Source of the DNA: Armillaria gallica
Taxonomy: Eukaryota > Basidiomycota > Agaricomycetes > Agaricales > Physalacriaceae
Length of the DNA: 64,000 nt
Direction of reading: 5' to 3'
Assembly: GCA_037576215.1 (NCBI GenBank)
Contig: JBANDB010000004.1
Span: 6,944,001-7,008,000, forward strand
Part shown: one piece after another, positions 1-13,543 of the stretch
Layout: every line of letters begins with the position of its first letter
How positions within the stretch are numbered: position 1 is the first letter of the stretch
Made by a program: the position numbers and the translations under genes
The notes under the pieces: generated by a model
Databases searched by the model: none
What the model saw: only the letters and a program-made list of their open reading frames with translations
What the model was told of the DNA's origin: nothing

Positions 1-249
1 AGAAGTAGAATAAACAAACACCCCAAAAAAGCATACCCTTTTCTGCTAAATATTCTGAATCTACATCTGGCACTATGTCCGACATCACTGATCCCTCCAA
101 TCTCAGCAAGTGGCAGCATTTCCAAACTGAATGGAGCAAGGAGAGCAAAGCTCAAGCCACCAAGGCTACTCCATCTCCAGCTAAAAAAACGAAATCACAG
201 AAAAAGAATGCAGGATGATGGCACCCAGCTAAGGTCACTCCTTCTACTA

Positions 250-3200
250 TTCTTCCAACCACAACTCCTGCAGACTTGGCACCACCAGCCACCAAAAGAC
301 ACTGCACAACCCTGACAACAGAAGAGGAAGAAAATGCTTGCTCCCTTGCTGAAGGTATTGATATGGTGATTAGCAAGGATTGTGATGGGAATATCACAGA
401 GCTGCGATGCATCAGTGGACCTACAATTGCAATTCATCCCAGAAAAACTGTTCCTGGTCACATTGCACATTGGGACTCAATGCCACCACACAGTTTTCCA
501 GGCACTAGGACTGGGGATGGCAATAGCAGTCGTGTTGATGTGGAGGATCTTCTGGACCTCATAAATGTGGATGCAGAGTCTGATGATGATGATAATGGAG
601 AGCAAGTTGGTGGTGAAGGCATGGAGGAGATCTCAGATGAAGTTGAGCTTTGTACGTTCCAAGTCCTACAATAATGCACGTGTTACTAATGGTGGTATAG
701 TAACCATGATGATGAAATGGTCCTCACCAACTTATGCGTTCTATGCACCAGTTCCTGAAGTCAATTACAGAGATGGTCACAAATGCCATGTCTTTCACTG
801 CATGTCACAGTCAAATGAGACACCTTGTGGCCATTGTATTGCCCGCTATCTCGACACAAAAGATGCCCAGTCTATGAGCAACTTAAAGAAGCATGCTCAG
901 AAATGCTGGGGGGAGGATGCCATTAAGGAAGCCGATGAAGCTGGTAATGTTGGTGCAGCATGGTCATTACTGAAGGGTGCTGGATCAGATAAGCAGAATG
1001 GGTCTATTACCACCCATTTTGCATGTCAGGGCAAGAGTCATGTCACATACTCTAATTGCCAACACACCAAGGTTAAAGCATGGTATGTCACACTAATGTA
1101 AATGTATGGTAAGCTGACTGAATATTTTCATTAGTGCTGAACATGTATATTGGATTGCCAAAAGTTCAAGACCATTTGCTATCATGAAGGATCATAGATA
1201 CAAATGTTTGATGAAGACAGGTCAGCCGAGCTGCTACATACCTAGCCCCAGCACAGTCACTCATGATGTCAAGACTGTATTTGGACATACACATCAGCAC
1301 ATTTTGGATATGCTACAGGTTTATTTCTTGTCAACAGCCTGATGAATACATTGATAAACCAATACCAGAGCCATGATGGAGACTTGCACTTTGCTACTGA
1401 TGCTTAGACTTCACCAAATCACCACCCATATGTTGCGGTCACTGTACACTTTGAGGAGAATGGGAAACCTGTCAGTCTTCTATTAGACATTGTCAAGGTT
1501 GCAAAGCTACATACTACTTCAGTCAGGAATCAGACTATAGCCAGTCTCTGAACTGTGTAATAGAATCATACTGGACAGAATCTTGCTGACGAGTTTGTCA
1601 CAATCTTGGAAGACTTCAAGCTAACAGATAAGGTCAGCTTTCTTGTTTAATCTAGAGGACAAAACAAACTCACATTACCTGGAAGAGATACTTTCTATTA
1701 CATGTGACAATGCGAGTAATAACAACACAATGATTGATGCCATTGCAGAAGCCATTGAGTCCTTTCCTGGTGAAGTGAACTGTACACAATGCTTTGCCCA
1801 TATTACAAATCTTTTCGCAAAGTTGATGTTAAAGCAGTTTGACATTGCAAAAAAGAAGAATGATACAACAATGAGTGAGGCTGAAAAGGCTCTCCAGGAG
1901 TTGGCAGATGATATCGATGTCAAAGAGTTGGAGACATGTTTGCAGGAAGTGGAAGACAAGTGAGGAGGGGAGAAGGATGATGAAGATAGCCTAGTAGATG
2001 AGCTGGTGGCAATGAGTGTTGAGAAATGGAAGGCTTGGGAAGAGCAAGTACGCCCTGCAAAAGTCATATATGTAAAGGTATCTGTGTCAAGTTAATGAAT
2101 AAGAGCATACCACTGATTTGTACTCTTCTAGCTTCATAGGCTCTCCTTCAAAATAATGAACTCCTCGACCATACTTCTTCCTGCATAGTATGCGATTCTC
2201 GACAAGCTCAAGTTGAAGCAAAGAATGCTACTGCATGATGTGTCAACTTGCTGGAATTCAACATATGATATGTTGGTGATGGCCTTGGAGTACAAGAGAG
2301 CAGTAAAGAAGATAACAAGTGATGATGAAGAGATTGGAGATCGAGCCATGCCAGAGTTCAGGCTGTCGTCGAAGGAGTGAAAGATTGCTGAGCAGCTCTG
2401 CAATGTTCTCAAGGTGAGTTATCACTGTCACCTGACTTTTTGGTCCTGGCACCAGCTCACAATTCCTGGTAACACTCTGACTCGTACCACCAGATTCTCA
2501 AAGATGCTATGCTCTTCTTTTCTCACTCCATGCCCAGCCTTGCAACTGTGATCTCTGCTATGGACCACATTGACTCTGTGTTTACAACTCAGTCCCTTAA
2601 TTAGCTCTATGATCCTGTGATACAAGCTAGCATTGGAATGGCCAAGAAAACATTGAATAGATATTACGATGTCATGGATTATTCTGAGGTGTATCACATA
2701 GCCATGGGTATGTCTTTCTTACCTTCTGTGTAGCTCTATCTAAGTGGTTTATCCAGTTCTTCATCCCTGTCATAAATTAGCTAGTTGTGGAAGGTTGGAT
2801 GGACCTCTGACTGGATCAACACTGCACATGAGATCATTCAAGCGGAATATGAGCACAAGTATAAAACTCGGGTAGTTGAAGAGGAGGATGACCCAAATAA
2901 GGTCGAGAAAGCTGCTCCTTTAGTATTGGTGTGTTACTGAATGGTGGACTTTAATGAATTCACTAACACTGGCTTGAACAACATCTTTGATACTCTTCCA
3001 ATGTTGACTACAACTGTGTCTACTCAAGATGAGCTTGACTGCTATCTATCAACAGATCCAGAGGCTATTGATGATGCTTTAGCATGGTGGAATGAACACC
3101 GTGCAATGTATCCTTGCCTGTCACATATGGCGTTGGATTATCTATCAATTCCAGGTTCATCTATCCATCTAAGTATTATTCCTTGCTCATATTCTGGCTT

Positions 3201-3330
3201 TATTTAATGACATCGGTTGATGCAAGGCATGTCTTTAGTCGGGGTCAAATCCTCCTTTCACACATCCATAATTGCCTCAATGCCCAAAGTACATGTGCTC
3301 TTCTTTGACTTGGACAATGGAGCCTTCACA
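250..3330 (+). pseudogene. Decayed hAT-family transposase, copy 1
   Basis: Broken coding pieces on the plus strand read as a hAT (hobo/Ac/Tam3) transposase. An acidic N-terminal part (from about 276) is followed near 780-910 by a BED-like zinc-finger stretch with paired Cys and a downstream His/Cys pair. At 1700-1830 lies the phrase CDNASNNNTMIDAIAEAIE with an FAHITNL block, typical of fungal hAT transposases just after the first catalytic region. At 3040-3165 a segment with ALAWWNEHRAMYPCLSHMA matches the C-terminal hAT dimerisation region. Short GT-AG introns probably separate pieces, for example near 1090-1140 and 2420-2500. There are many in-frame stops and frameshifts, so it cannot be functional. 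I did not find convincing terminal inverted repeats or an 8-bp duplication. Confidence 0.7.
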
Positions 3331-3424
3331 GTTATGCCCATGATGATGATGTTCTTGCTGCAGCCTCTCTTCCTGAGGTCCCCGAAGGAGATGGTGAAGA
3401 TGGAGATTTTTTAATGCCAGTCAG

Positions 3425-5035
3425 TGATGAGCCTCCAGGCTCTGTATGCTCAGAATTCGCGGATTTACCCATTCATCACCCAATATCTTCGAAATGATTC
3501 CATTATAATCCTTACACACTTGATAATACTGCCAACACTCAATAATACCATGGATTTTCGCAGTATATGCCACAAACATTCAGATACAGTCCTAAAACCA
3601 TGACATCCACTCCTCATGCACTCTGTTATCCTTCCCAGCTCACCTTGCATCACAATTACTGTATCTCATCACGGCAAGGCACCTTTGATCGACAATCATC
3701 CTAAAAATGAGGTTGCTACATCATTCAAAAGCATCTGGTTGATGTGCTCATCAATCATTTAATGAAATGACGTGATTGACATGAGTACCCTCCCAGCTAC
3801 AATAATTACAGCTATGGCAACTATAGACTGTGTTTACTAAGGCTATTACAGTGCCAAGACTTCGAATTATTGTTGCCCCACACATACACCTCAGCATGGC
3901 AACTGCAGCTCAATAATCCGCAGCTAAACAGCACCTCATGATCCGCTCATCGCTCAATAAAACCACACGGTTCGCATCCATACATGGCAATGTCAAAGAC
4001 TTGCTGTTACTTTAGAACCACAGATATCATATGTTTGCTACAGCTATTACAAAAGCCAAGGACTTACAGCCTTACTAAGGCTTCGAAGAATATTCTATTT
4101 ATAAAATCATACTTATAGTATAAAAACTAGGTAGAAACCGCATTTTTAGAGCTAGTTCTTACCCAGTTGACGAGGCTACGGCATTACCAGTCAGCTACAG
4201 TTACTCCAAGTTATTCCCCACCGCTTGCTTTACTCTTTAAACATTGTTGGTTGCACCAATACACGAAATCTTGCATCAATAACTTGCTTTTGTCTTTTAA
4301 TGCCACAACATCACTTCACTTTCACCACATAGGATTGTTTCATTGCTTTCACCTTCTACATTGCCACCATTTTCATCGCCCAGTTCAGTATTGCCTCTGT
4401 GTAGGCCCAGTTCAGCTCCATAGGATCACCCTCAACTTTATCATTTTTCGGAGTTGCTGTGCATCTATTGCCACAGTACCCCACTCAGCACCTCAGTTGC
4501 TACAATTTCTACCAGTTTCTTGCAGTCTCCGTATGTTTATTGCCATTGTTTCGGCTCACAATATTAGGTACACCTCAAGCCATGTTTACTAGGCTATTTC
4601 AATGTCTTCTAGTCCATTGCCATGATTTCTAGCCCTCCCCCACAGTTACTAGAGCATCGCAATGGTTTCTAGTCCCTCCCCACATTTTATCGACCGTTGC
4701 TACAATTTCTAAATCCATTTTCGTGGCTTCTAGACCATTTTCGCAGTTTCTATTGCGGTTTCTGGGTATTCAAGTCATACCAGATTCTGTCCCTTCTCAT
4801 TTATTGAGATCCTTCCTGGCTTACAGCCAATGTCTATTAGTACTCCTTGACCAAGAGTACTACTTTGCTGACTGAAAAGTTGCAGTGTATCTTGCGTTAT
4901 TGAGGAATTGACTGCACGGAGGTGCACCGAACCACTCGCAAACACATTGCCTTGATTGCTGTGTTGCTACGTTAATTGCCTAAGCTCTCTCTGAGTTTTG
5001 GGTGTTGCTGTTGCCACGGAAGTCTAGGCTCATCA
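3425..5035 (+). repeat. Solo LTR, family A, copy 1
   Basis: A 1611-bp repeat starts TGATGAGCC and ends GGCTCATCA, the TG...CA ends of an LTR. Related copies lie at 26512-28199, 36269-37774 (inverted) and 35369-36103 (truncated). It is flanked by TCAG (3421-3424) and TCGG (5036-5039), which fits a 4-bp duplication of TCGG with one CpG change. A TATA-like stretch lies near 4097 (ctatttataaaatcat). From about 4590 to 4760 it contains degenerate ~30-bp units around TTTCTAGTCC. No internal retrotransposon region follows, so it is a solo LTR left by LTR-LTR recombination. A long non-autonomous element with 9-10-bp inverted ends is the alternative. Confidence 0.72.
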
Positions 5036-5479
5036 TCGGCTGGGATGCCATTCAATCTGATACTGATTAGTATGTATCTTTGTTCAGTAGTATTTTAAAT
5101 TACAATCTGGGTGTTTGGGTATACCCTCAACCTGCCTAACCCTTGTGAAACCTGCCAATACCTGGACTATACCCATACCCATAAAAAGGGTAGGGGTAAG
5201 ACTGGGTAAGGGTGCAGGTTACCTCTTCAGCACCTGTGGGTGACCCTGGGTGATCTCTACCTACTGGCAGCTGCACATGCTCTTCAACTAGAATGCTGTA
5301 TATGTAGGATGAAAACTCTATACACCTGCTATGCCAGAGTCCTCCTGAGACTGGCTTCAACACTATTGCTATAGTCTGCTGGTAGATATCACCTTCAGCA
5401 AAGTAGTATTGCTCTGACAGCAATGACTGACAAATTTGATTGTTTTTCAGCTTGCAGCATCTTCCTCAATGCAATACGG
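5036..5479. other. Anonymous AT-rich spacer with GGGTA-type repeat
   Basis: No gene is visible. At 5105-5240 there is a degenerate mixture of CCCATAC and GGGTAAG steps able to fold back on itself. It looks like low-complexity DNA rather than telomere repeats, because the unit is not regular. The left flank of the next repeat (ACGG, 5476-5479) lies at its end. Confidence 0.4.
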
Positions 5480-6426
5480 TGATGTGCTCAGTAACGGGCA
5501 GCACACAAATGCAACAAGTGTCTAGATCGTCAATCTAGATACTAAATCACACACACACACACACACACACAATCACCAATGTTAAGTTCGAGGATGAGTA
5601 TGGTAGAAGCACTTGTGGTGTACTTAGATATCAATAATCAATTGGGTTTGTTTCAAAACAACTTTGATTCAAGTCTAGAGGTGTTTACATGAGATACACT
5701 AATTGTGATAGCAAGATATATGGACATGGGGGTTTTGTAAGGTATAATTTGAGTGGCTTAGACTTGCAATGACTTCGTCTAGGAGAGCTGGTGAAGCTTT
5801 AACTAGACAAGCTTTAACAATCAAACAATCAAAGATCTAGTGGTCTACAAAGAGCATAATTGCTCTGGAGTACATGGACTTGATTACAACACAAGCACAT
5901 GCACTTGCAACAAAGAACCAAAGTTCTACAAAGAGTACACAGACTCTAGAGTACACTGACTTGTTAACTGTTCAAACTTAAAGTGTTCTAGGGCTTATCT
6001 CACTTCAACTAGGCAACGTCTTTGGTCTGTGGTTGACTTAGCATGTCTAGATAACTTTAGTCAGTGAGGGAGCATGAGACCTTTGTATGTGGAGCAGTTC
6101 AATTAACTAGCAAGGCACAAACATGGGGACAACTCTTCTTCCTACTTAGTTCTTCTAGATTAGTTATAGTCACCCTTTTGGGGTTGACATGGTAAACTTA
6201 ATTCACTTTAGTTGAGGATATGCAATTAAAACCAGTGATTGATTAGGTAGCTATAAGACTACTAGCACAAATGTGGGGGAATGCTTTCCTGCCATTATAC
6301 ATCTAGTTGCTGCTAATTTATACAATTTCTAGCCTAGGTATAGGAGCTTGTATCTAAAAGTAATTATGGTATGAGCTTTGGGTATCAATACAAATGATGA
6401 GTAATTAATTTACAAAAATTGTGCCA
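5480..6426 (-). repeat. LTR-like repeat, family C, copy 1
   Basis: A 947-bp repeat begins TGATGTGCTCAG and ends near GTGCCA. It is the reverse complement of 34353-35368. Both copies carry an AC/GT microsatellite close to the same end (5551-5572 here). The outer TGATGTGCTC followed by GTAACGG is shared with family B at 48062, so C and B LTRs seem related. The left flank is ACGG, but the right flank (TTCC) does not match, so either the right end is misplaced or the copy is truncated. It lies among non-coding DNA. Confidence 0.55.
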
Positions 6427-7913
6427 TTCCAAGGTTTCTATTCAGTTGGACAGAATGACTAACAGTCATTCTATTGCTGAGGAGTGCCCTAATGGTCTGT
6501 AGGAAATCCTTGCTACTCCTTCATGCCTTGTCACATGGATTCCTATTCAATACTATAGATTGCATAGTATCTCAAGGATGTAACCACCAATTGTGATTGA
6601 TCATTGGACTGAGATTGTATTTGCTTCGATCACTGCGTAATCTTTAGCTATCTCAGCACCAAGCATCAGTTATTTATGGAATACAAGACTGGTACACTCT
6701 GGTTATATGTATAGCCAGTGTATGTGTATATTTATTCTTGCTATACATGGTAGTAGGACCTCAGACACATTGATTGTGCTATATTAATACATATAGAGAA
6801 AGAATATCAGTTGTGACTAAGATGCATGCATCTGTGACTGTGCTTAAATATTAGCATTTATACTGCAGATCTTCATCTTTTCTCATCTCATCTCATCTCA
6901 GTTGACTTGATTTTATTCTATCTTTATGTTTTTCTATTCCTCTGCATAGCTGTTTTGTGCTCACACATTTCAGACATTGTGCAGCTGATTTCTTCTGTGG
7001 AACTTGTAGGGATGTCCACTGTTACTGTTATGTATACCAGAATGACATTTGCAATCATTATAAATTTCCAGTATTCTTCAATTTTGAACTTGCTTCAACT
7101 TCTTTGTCCTGACAGCAAAAGCCCATGATTAATATATGCTTATGGCAATTAGACTTGCACAAATATGTTTTAAATTCAATAACAGATCAAGTTGATAATA
7201 ATATAATTTAAGATTGGTCAGATAATAAGAGATATAATGTGACAGTTCTATGATAAATAGTAATTAAAGCAAATAAACTAAACTGTGCCACCTTTAGACC
7301 TCATTGAAACAGCAAATAACATTGTGACTGTGAGTATAGTCACATGTCATCCAGCTAAATGAAGCTCTTTGTCACATCATGTGACCTGTCATGCATCAAG
7401 CCCGATGACTGCTTAGTCATATATATAAGTCATTGAGCTGGGCTTTTATTATTATAAAATATAAACTAAAAATTATTATTCTTTTATTCCACATACATTT
7501 AGATAAATCATTAAAAGATGAATACATTATTGCTTGTTTGTATAGTCTTGCATCTAGCTTTTTTTTTTTCTCTCTCTCTCTCATGATTTTTATTTACATA
7601 TAGAGAATTTTTAGTAATGTCTGTAGGGATGCCCACTATGTTGTACTATTTCAACCATATCTTCACATAATGTGTAATAGGTAATAGGGGTCATTATGTA
7701 AACATAGGGGAAGATCATAATGCATAACAGTGTCCAATGAAGATTATATATTTTGTACTCAAAAAACTCATATTAGGCTGTCAAAAGCAGGTTTTCTGTC
7801 TATGTCACTGGGTGTCACACACTTCAAAAGAAGAAAAAGATTTTAAAAAAAAGATTTTGAGATCAGGTTCATGCCCCAAAATTGATGGCCCTGACTCATA
7901 TTTGTTCATATTA
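6427..7913. other. Anonymous AT-rich region
   Basis: I see no supported gene. Simple repeats are present: TCATC units near 6881-6900, and a T run followed by TC units near 7560-7582. Short open frames are present but have no recognisable domain. Confidence 0.4.
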
Positions 7914-8302
7914 CTATTGATTGACCAGAAGTGTCAATTTTGATGCTTTTTAACTTCTAGTGGTTGCAATTCTTTCTTGTTTTACTTTGGATTTTTTTCT
8001 AGGATATCTATTACTGTCCTTTACCATTCTATCTACTTATCTAGTGTGTCCTGCTTCAAATAAATAATCAGAATTTTTACAAACATGGACCAATCAGAAT
8101 TGATACTTCCCTGCCAAAATTGACCACTTGTGTGCTGGTACCATTCTGCAACAGCTCACATTTCCCTGAAAAATTTGAAACTTGGCACAATGCAAGTATG
8201 CTATTTAAACTAGCATTCTACCAAATATCCAATGTAGATTCTCAAATTTGAGGAAATGAGCCACTTTGGTCATTTGGATTGACACTTCTGGTCAATCAAT
8301 AG
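7914..8302. mobile_element. 389-bp TA-flanked MITE
   Basis: A perfect 25-bp inverted repeat bounds this segment. The left arm at 7914-7938 begins CTATTGATTGACCAG and the right arm at 8278-8302 is its exact reverse complement. Both ends are bordered by TA (7912-7913 and 8303-8304), the target duplication used by the Tc1/mariner superfamily. The interior is AT-rich and non-coding. Size, TIR and TA site together suggest a non-autonomous mariner-type element. A chance 25-bp perfect repeat so close by is very unlikely. Confidence 0.72.
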
Positions 8303-8304
8303 TA

Positions 8305-9329
8305 GTTCAAGACAGCTTTGTTCAACAGCAATTCAACAGCCTCACTGCCTTCACCAAATGTTAAGAGCACCTCTCTTTTGACATGCACAAATTTACAGAT
8401 GCCATACCATCCTGCAGCTATTGAATCCTCATCTCATAAGTCTTCTACATGGACTGTACCACCAGAAAAATGCTTTTGAAGCACACTTTTGATCCAGAGG
8501 GCTCACATATGGTGCAGGCAGTGTTACATTTCATCAATGAGAGCCTTGCAAGGCAATATGGTGAATTGTTGGGGGTGTATTTGTGATGGAAGTACAAGTG
8601 ATTTTAATAAGTTGATGTTGAGTCCCAATATTATACTTTCTGGAGAAGCAGGCCTTGCTTTCATGCAATTAATGTATAACTCATCTGTTGCTCTCCTCCA
8701 AAGTGCTATGGTCTTAAGAGAGTGGATCATAATATGAAAGACCAGCTGGTCTCAGTGAATAATAGGTCAGTAAATATATTTTGCATGCAGGAATTGAAAA
8801 TTCTGCACCAAAGGAAGATATGAGTGTACAGAATGAATTTGTTAATTCAACCATGCATGTGAAAATAAAATACAGAAAAGAAGTAAGGAAGGAGCAACAG
8901 CATGAAATGTAGTGGCAGAAAACTCCAGGCTGATGGCAGATAACTATAGGAGCTAGTGGCAGATAACTTTGACAGGGATTTACCCTTTTCAAGATTATCT
9001 ACTTAGATACCTCATTTTTAGTTCCCATACTTCACTATGTTATAAACCACATTCTATTCATCCTATGTACAGAAGATCCTGAGTAAAGGTCAAGAAACGG
9101 ACCCATGAAAAATCTGCAAAAGCATGAGATACTGCTGCCCAATATGGGCATGGCAGATAACTGCTGTGGAAACCCAGTGAAACCAGCAGTAAACCCAAAA
9201 GCACATAAGCAACTGTCCACTCTTTCCACCATTCAAATGTTGATTATAAGCAACACAATCAATCCATTTTTATTCCTTACCTTTATTGCTTCCATACATG
9301 GAGCTACAGTACTAAAAAGGTTTTCCCAA
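8305..9329. other. Anonymous region
   Basis: Weak open frames exist (for example 8489-8737 plus) but I recognise no domain in them and see no coding continuity around them. No RNA gene or repeat was recognised. Confidence 0.3.
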
Positions 9330-10021
9330 AATAGTTGTATTTATTATATTTATAAAGAACTCATATTTATATTTGGCAATACAGCGGTATCCAGGGTATT
9401 AAGGCACAGATGCATTTGAAATAGAGCATACCAGTCTTGTATTCTATAGTTATTCAATTATTCCAAGGTTATTCTTGTTCTAGACTAAGTTCATTTCACA
9501 TTGTGAACTGTTGTGGATATAGTAATTCTCTTCTAGGTTCATTCAGGTCATCAAGATGACAAGTAATCTAGTCCTTCTGTGTTCTGTTTTATGTTTGTAA
9601 CCCATCTCAATGTATCCCTTGGTTCTGACTGTAACCAGTCTTGTTTTGGGCAGAGAATAGTATTCAGTATTGAAGGCTTACAGAGTTGACTCATCTAGAC
9701 ATCACTTTTAAGTCTGTTCTTATACTGTATTGCTCACTATCTTATGTAGTTATTCTATCTATTAGTGTAAAGCCCTCACTATAGCTCTCTGTACTACTTG
9801 TAGACTGTGTTATTTGATATAAAATCGCAAAATCTACAAGTAGACTGATACCAAGTGTATCAACGGATACATTTTCTATGAGCTGTATGTTAGTTGAAAA
9901 TTGCAAGAATGATAGTTTGAAGTACCATTAGTCTTGGGTGACAAATGACTTTTATGAAAGATATAGTTCTCCTAGAGTCCTCATATAATTGACAAGAACC
10001 AGTGACAGCTGCAAGAGTAAG
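9330..10021 (+). repeat. Dispersed repeat carrying the retrotransposon insertion site
   Basis: The outer parts (about 9330-9460 and 9960-10021) match 39300-39487, including the phrase GACAAGAAYCAGTGAC and the final GCAAGAGTAAG. About 500 bp between them here is absent from the other copy. That insert contains a stretch resembling the family B LTR end (ATAAAATCGCAAAATCTA at 9820-9837, then GTATCA followed by ACGG at about 9877), so it is probably an older truncated LTR. The unit resumes at 26502 after the 16.5-kb retrotransposon. Confidence 0.5.
10017..10021. repeat. 5-bp target site duplication, left copy (GTAAG)
   Basis: It is identical to 26502-26506 on the other side of the retrotransposon. 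The related copy at 39476-39484 carries a single GTAAG in the equivalent, uninterrupted sequence. Confidence 0.8.
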
Positions 10022-10486
10022 TGTGATGTGGCACAATGATCTGGATCGAACTTGTAAGTCATACCCACTCCACAATGACTAGCGATAAACTCAGAACTTA
10101 TAATTAGCCCTAGATGACCTCAAATGACTATAAATGACTTGGACTATGACTCAGTAGTGTACTATATAAGTAGCTAGATAGCTAAAGAAATGACTACTTT
10201 ACTTTCTACCTCTCTAACTGTGCTTACCTTAAGGATTGGACCTGTTGCAGGCCAGAGGAAAGTACAACTTAGAATTAGATTCAGACAGCCTTGTGAAGTA
10301 CTAAAAGTGTACTCTACTAGGACGCTCACCCTCTACTGCTCACTCTTATAGTAATCAAGCCTACTTATAGAATTAAGACACCGCTGACATCTTTCATTGG
10401 TATAAGATTATTATGAATACTCTCTTGTGGATCTCAGAATTTGAAGCATGCTAATCCTAACTAAGATTAGTAAAACCTGCTTCATA
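10022..10486 (+). repeat. 5' LTR of the 16.5-kb retrotransposon
   Basis: It starts TGTGATGTGGCAC and ends near CTTCATA, and matches 26038-26501 along its full length. Differences between the LTRs are mostly transitions, several at former CpG sites. TATA-like ACTATATAAG lies near 10160. The exact 3' base is uncertain by one or two positions. Confidence 0.85.
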
Positions 10487-10487
10487 G

Positions 10488-10504
10488 TGGTGGACACATT
10501 GGGA
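10488..10504 (+). promoter_or_regulatory. Putative primer-binding site
   Basis: TGGTGGACACATTGGGA lies directly after the 5' LTR and starts with TGG, as expected for pairing with a tRNA 3' CCA end. I cannot name the tRNA from the sequence alone. Confidence 0.5.
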
Positions 10505-13500
10505 ATCCACAGAAGCATTCAGAATCACTACCAACCAGATCAGCATATTGGCTCTTTAGATCCTAGGTTTGGAAATGAGATAGTAGTGATAAATGAACAT
10601 GGTAAATCTTCCATGCAAGAATTATGAGATGAATACAACTCTCCACAAACCATGTCAGAAACTAGAGGAGAAATTCACCCTTCCATGTCTTACCATGTTC
10701 AGTACTACAGTGAGTATGAATTACAAGCAATAGATGTGCTAGGACAAGAGTACAACAAGTTTACAAAGAATCCTTAGTACACCTTGCAGCCCAAACTGTT
10801 GGAAACCATCAAGATTACTATTATGGAATTACAAACTATGTTGGCTGTTGCAGCTGGTATGATTCCACATCACCTTCAATAGTTCTGTGTCAACCCCCAA
10901 GATATGTTTCTTGACATCCTGAATGGAACATACAATGTGAGACTTCTCAATGCTATGTGGAAAGGTCTCTCAGGATGACTACATAGGGGACATTGATTTA
11001 TCATGAAATATGTTAACAAATTTGAAAGGCATATTAGGGATCCCTCTCCGGTATCTATGGTCATTAGAGCATATGATGACTTGAGAATGGATGTAGAACC
11101 TGAAGAAAAGCTACTAAATGCCTTGTGAACTATCCCATCGCATAATCAAGAACTTACCTTAGCTGAGAAAGGTAGTCTTGCCTCTGAAGAAAGAAGATGG
11201 AATAAGATAGTTCCTTAGTTCAGCAGCCTAAGAGATATGTTTGAATTTGGAGCTAGGCAATCCTGTAATAAAGAAGGAGCATCAGTAAGTCAGCTAGAAG
11301 GAGGTCAAGAATCTGGTAAGTTTACAAAGGAAAGCATAATCCAAGGTAAGTACACTCACTCAGATTATCAACCACCTACATCAGCTTCTGCTATCCTGAG
11401 GGCCTCAGGATTGGGAGAAACTGCCATGGACTAGGAATCCAGGATGCTGAAGTCTTCTTCATTGTCCATGGGCCCAGGAGTTCCCTATAAAATGACATCA
11501 GACTCATTCTTCAAACAATTGATGCTGAATCAGAACTTGGAAACATCACTGAGCATTAGTGAGGTATTTAAATACTGAATGAGGCACTCATGTGCAAACA
11601 CTGAACTGATTATCCTGGAAGAAGATGAAGCTGAAGAATCATTACTGCACACTCCAAAAGACAAAGGTAAGGAATGAGCCTGGGATACTAAGTACGAAGA
11701 GGAAGATAGTGAGGCAATGGTACATAGAGAACTGATAATGGATGATGAGTTGGAATACATGGATCATAAAGATGAGGGTGTTAGGAAAAGAGTGTCACCA
11801 TGAACCTCAATTCATTCCCAACGAACGAGATCTCAACAATCTAATGAAAGGTGTCAGTCAGGAAATTCTAGTCCAATAGCAGTGTACTCATTAGACAGCT
11901 CTCAATAGTTGACTCCTCCAGACGTGCCTCTCCCATCATCTTGAGGATCAACAAGATCTAGTAGATTGAGTAGAGAAACTTGTTTGCAAAGAATGGAACC
12001 CTCTCAGCCCATCTCAGCAAAGTCAACCATTAGCTTCAGCTTGGCATCCTCACGAAGCTCAATACCTTCAGTGGCTATCCCATCTTTACCCCCTCTCATC
12101 TCTCCTCCATCCTCTTACCCTAATGAAAATGCATGCACTCCTCTAATCTCCCTCACAGATGTATCCTCTCAATCTTCTGTGGGATAAAGTAGTTCTACAA
12201 GCTCAATTTTTTAGTGGATTTGGATGAGGAAACAAGGCTACACCCTCTTGAGATCCACCTGCTAACCCTCCATCGAATCCCAGTAGTTCTTCATTGTCAG
12301 GAACAGATTCGAGACATTCTGAGCAAAACTCTTCTAAAAGCCACCCAAGTTGATCCCAGCTGAGTCAAAGCTCAAGGTAGGATTTAAACTATTCACAATC
12401 AAAACTATCTAGGTGTACCCCTATAAATCCACTTCCACCTGATGAACCCTCTTCTAGTTTATTAGATTCTTCCAGTTTGAGCTCTTCAGATAGTGATTCA
12501 TCCAGTTTGAGCTCTTCAGATAGTGATTCATCCAGTACAGAGAAGAAAGAAACGCATAGTGGAAGAAGGGGGCAAAGAGGTTCTTTGGGTCCTAGAGGTG
12601 AGAGAGGCAAACTAGGTAGGATAGGACCAAGAGAAAGGAGAGGTGATCAGGAATCCCTCAGACCACCGGGTCTGCCTGGGCTGCCCTGACCACCTGGATC
12701 ACTGGGTAACAATAACCAACCATTTAATTATCCTTCAGCTCCAATAATAAAAGGAGAATTGAAGCCAGAAAATCTCCCTACCTGGGATAGGAACCCTTAC
12801 ACAGTAATACCCTATTTCTGGAAGGTAATGCACCTTTCTAGTCTTGGGGGAAGGATGATTGAATATCTAAGGCAATGGTTATGGAAGAGACTTAAGGAAG
12901 AATTAGACATTTACACATGGTTCTCCACTCTATCTATGAATGATCAAGAATACATGCATGAAAATGTTATTAATTTCCTCACTGTTATCAAGGACAACTT
13001 CTTAGGTGATCAGTGGCAAGTATTGATGAATAATGTATTTAAGGCCCAGAGATTCAGGCAACAGGGTCATGAGAATGAATCTCCTTAAGGCTTCATCACC
13101 CACAGAACCATATATACTCGAATACTTACTCAGGTAACTGACAGAGATTCTATGGAAGTAAACATTATCATGAGAAAAGCACCTATAGCATGGTGACCCA
13201 TACTAAACATGTTTACAATTTCAACAACAAAACAACTTCTTGCTCACATAATCGATTGAATATGGTAAAGCTTTGATTCATGCAGCAAATCAGAGTGACA
13301 CTAACAGTAGAGTAAACACCAACAACTTAGTCAGTGCTCTATGATATCTAGGCATTAAACCTCCATGACATTCCCAGTCTCAAGTCCCTAAAAGTGCTAA
13401 TTTAGCCTCAAACACAGGTGAAGAAGGTCATCCGGATGAGAAGAAGGAATTGATCTATACAACATGCTACAAGAATCAATAGAAGACTCCAATCTATCAG

Positions 13501-13540
13501 GAAGCTTGCTAAGGTTTGACTATCAAATACTGAAAAAGAA
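10505..13540 (+). pseudogene. gag: gag, N-terminal and capsid part (decayed)
   Basis: A long gag-like reading frame is broken by stops that look like CAG/CAA to TAG/TAA and CGA to TGA. Early pieces are acidic and Ser/Thr/Pro-rich. At 12471-12530 a 30-bp unit is tandemly duplicated, giving two copies of SSLSSSDSD-like sequence. At 12560-12690 there is a collagen-like stretch rich in GxxG, Arg and Pro. The capsid-like part at 12759-13088 has the pattern LPTWDRNPYTVIPYFWKV. Gag forms the particle that packages the element's RNA. No intact copy is possible here. Confidence 0.65.
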
Positions 13541-13543
13541 ACA

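Noticed and set aside
5105..5240. Telomere-like GGGTAAGGG stretch.
   Set aside because: The unit is irregular and appears on both strands, unlike a telomere or a clean interstitial telomeric array.
5551..5572. AC microsatellite as an independent feature.
   Set aside because: It is part of the family C repeat and appears at the same place in the 34-kb copy.
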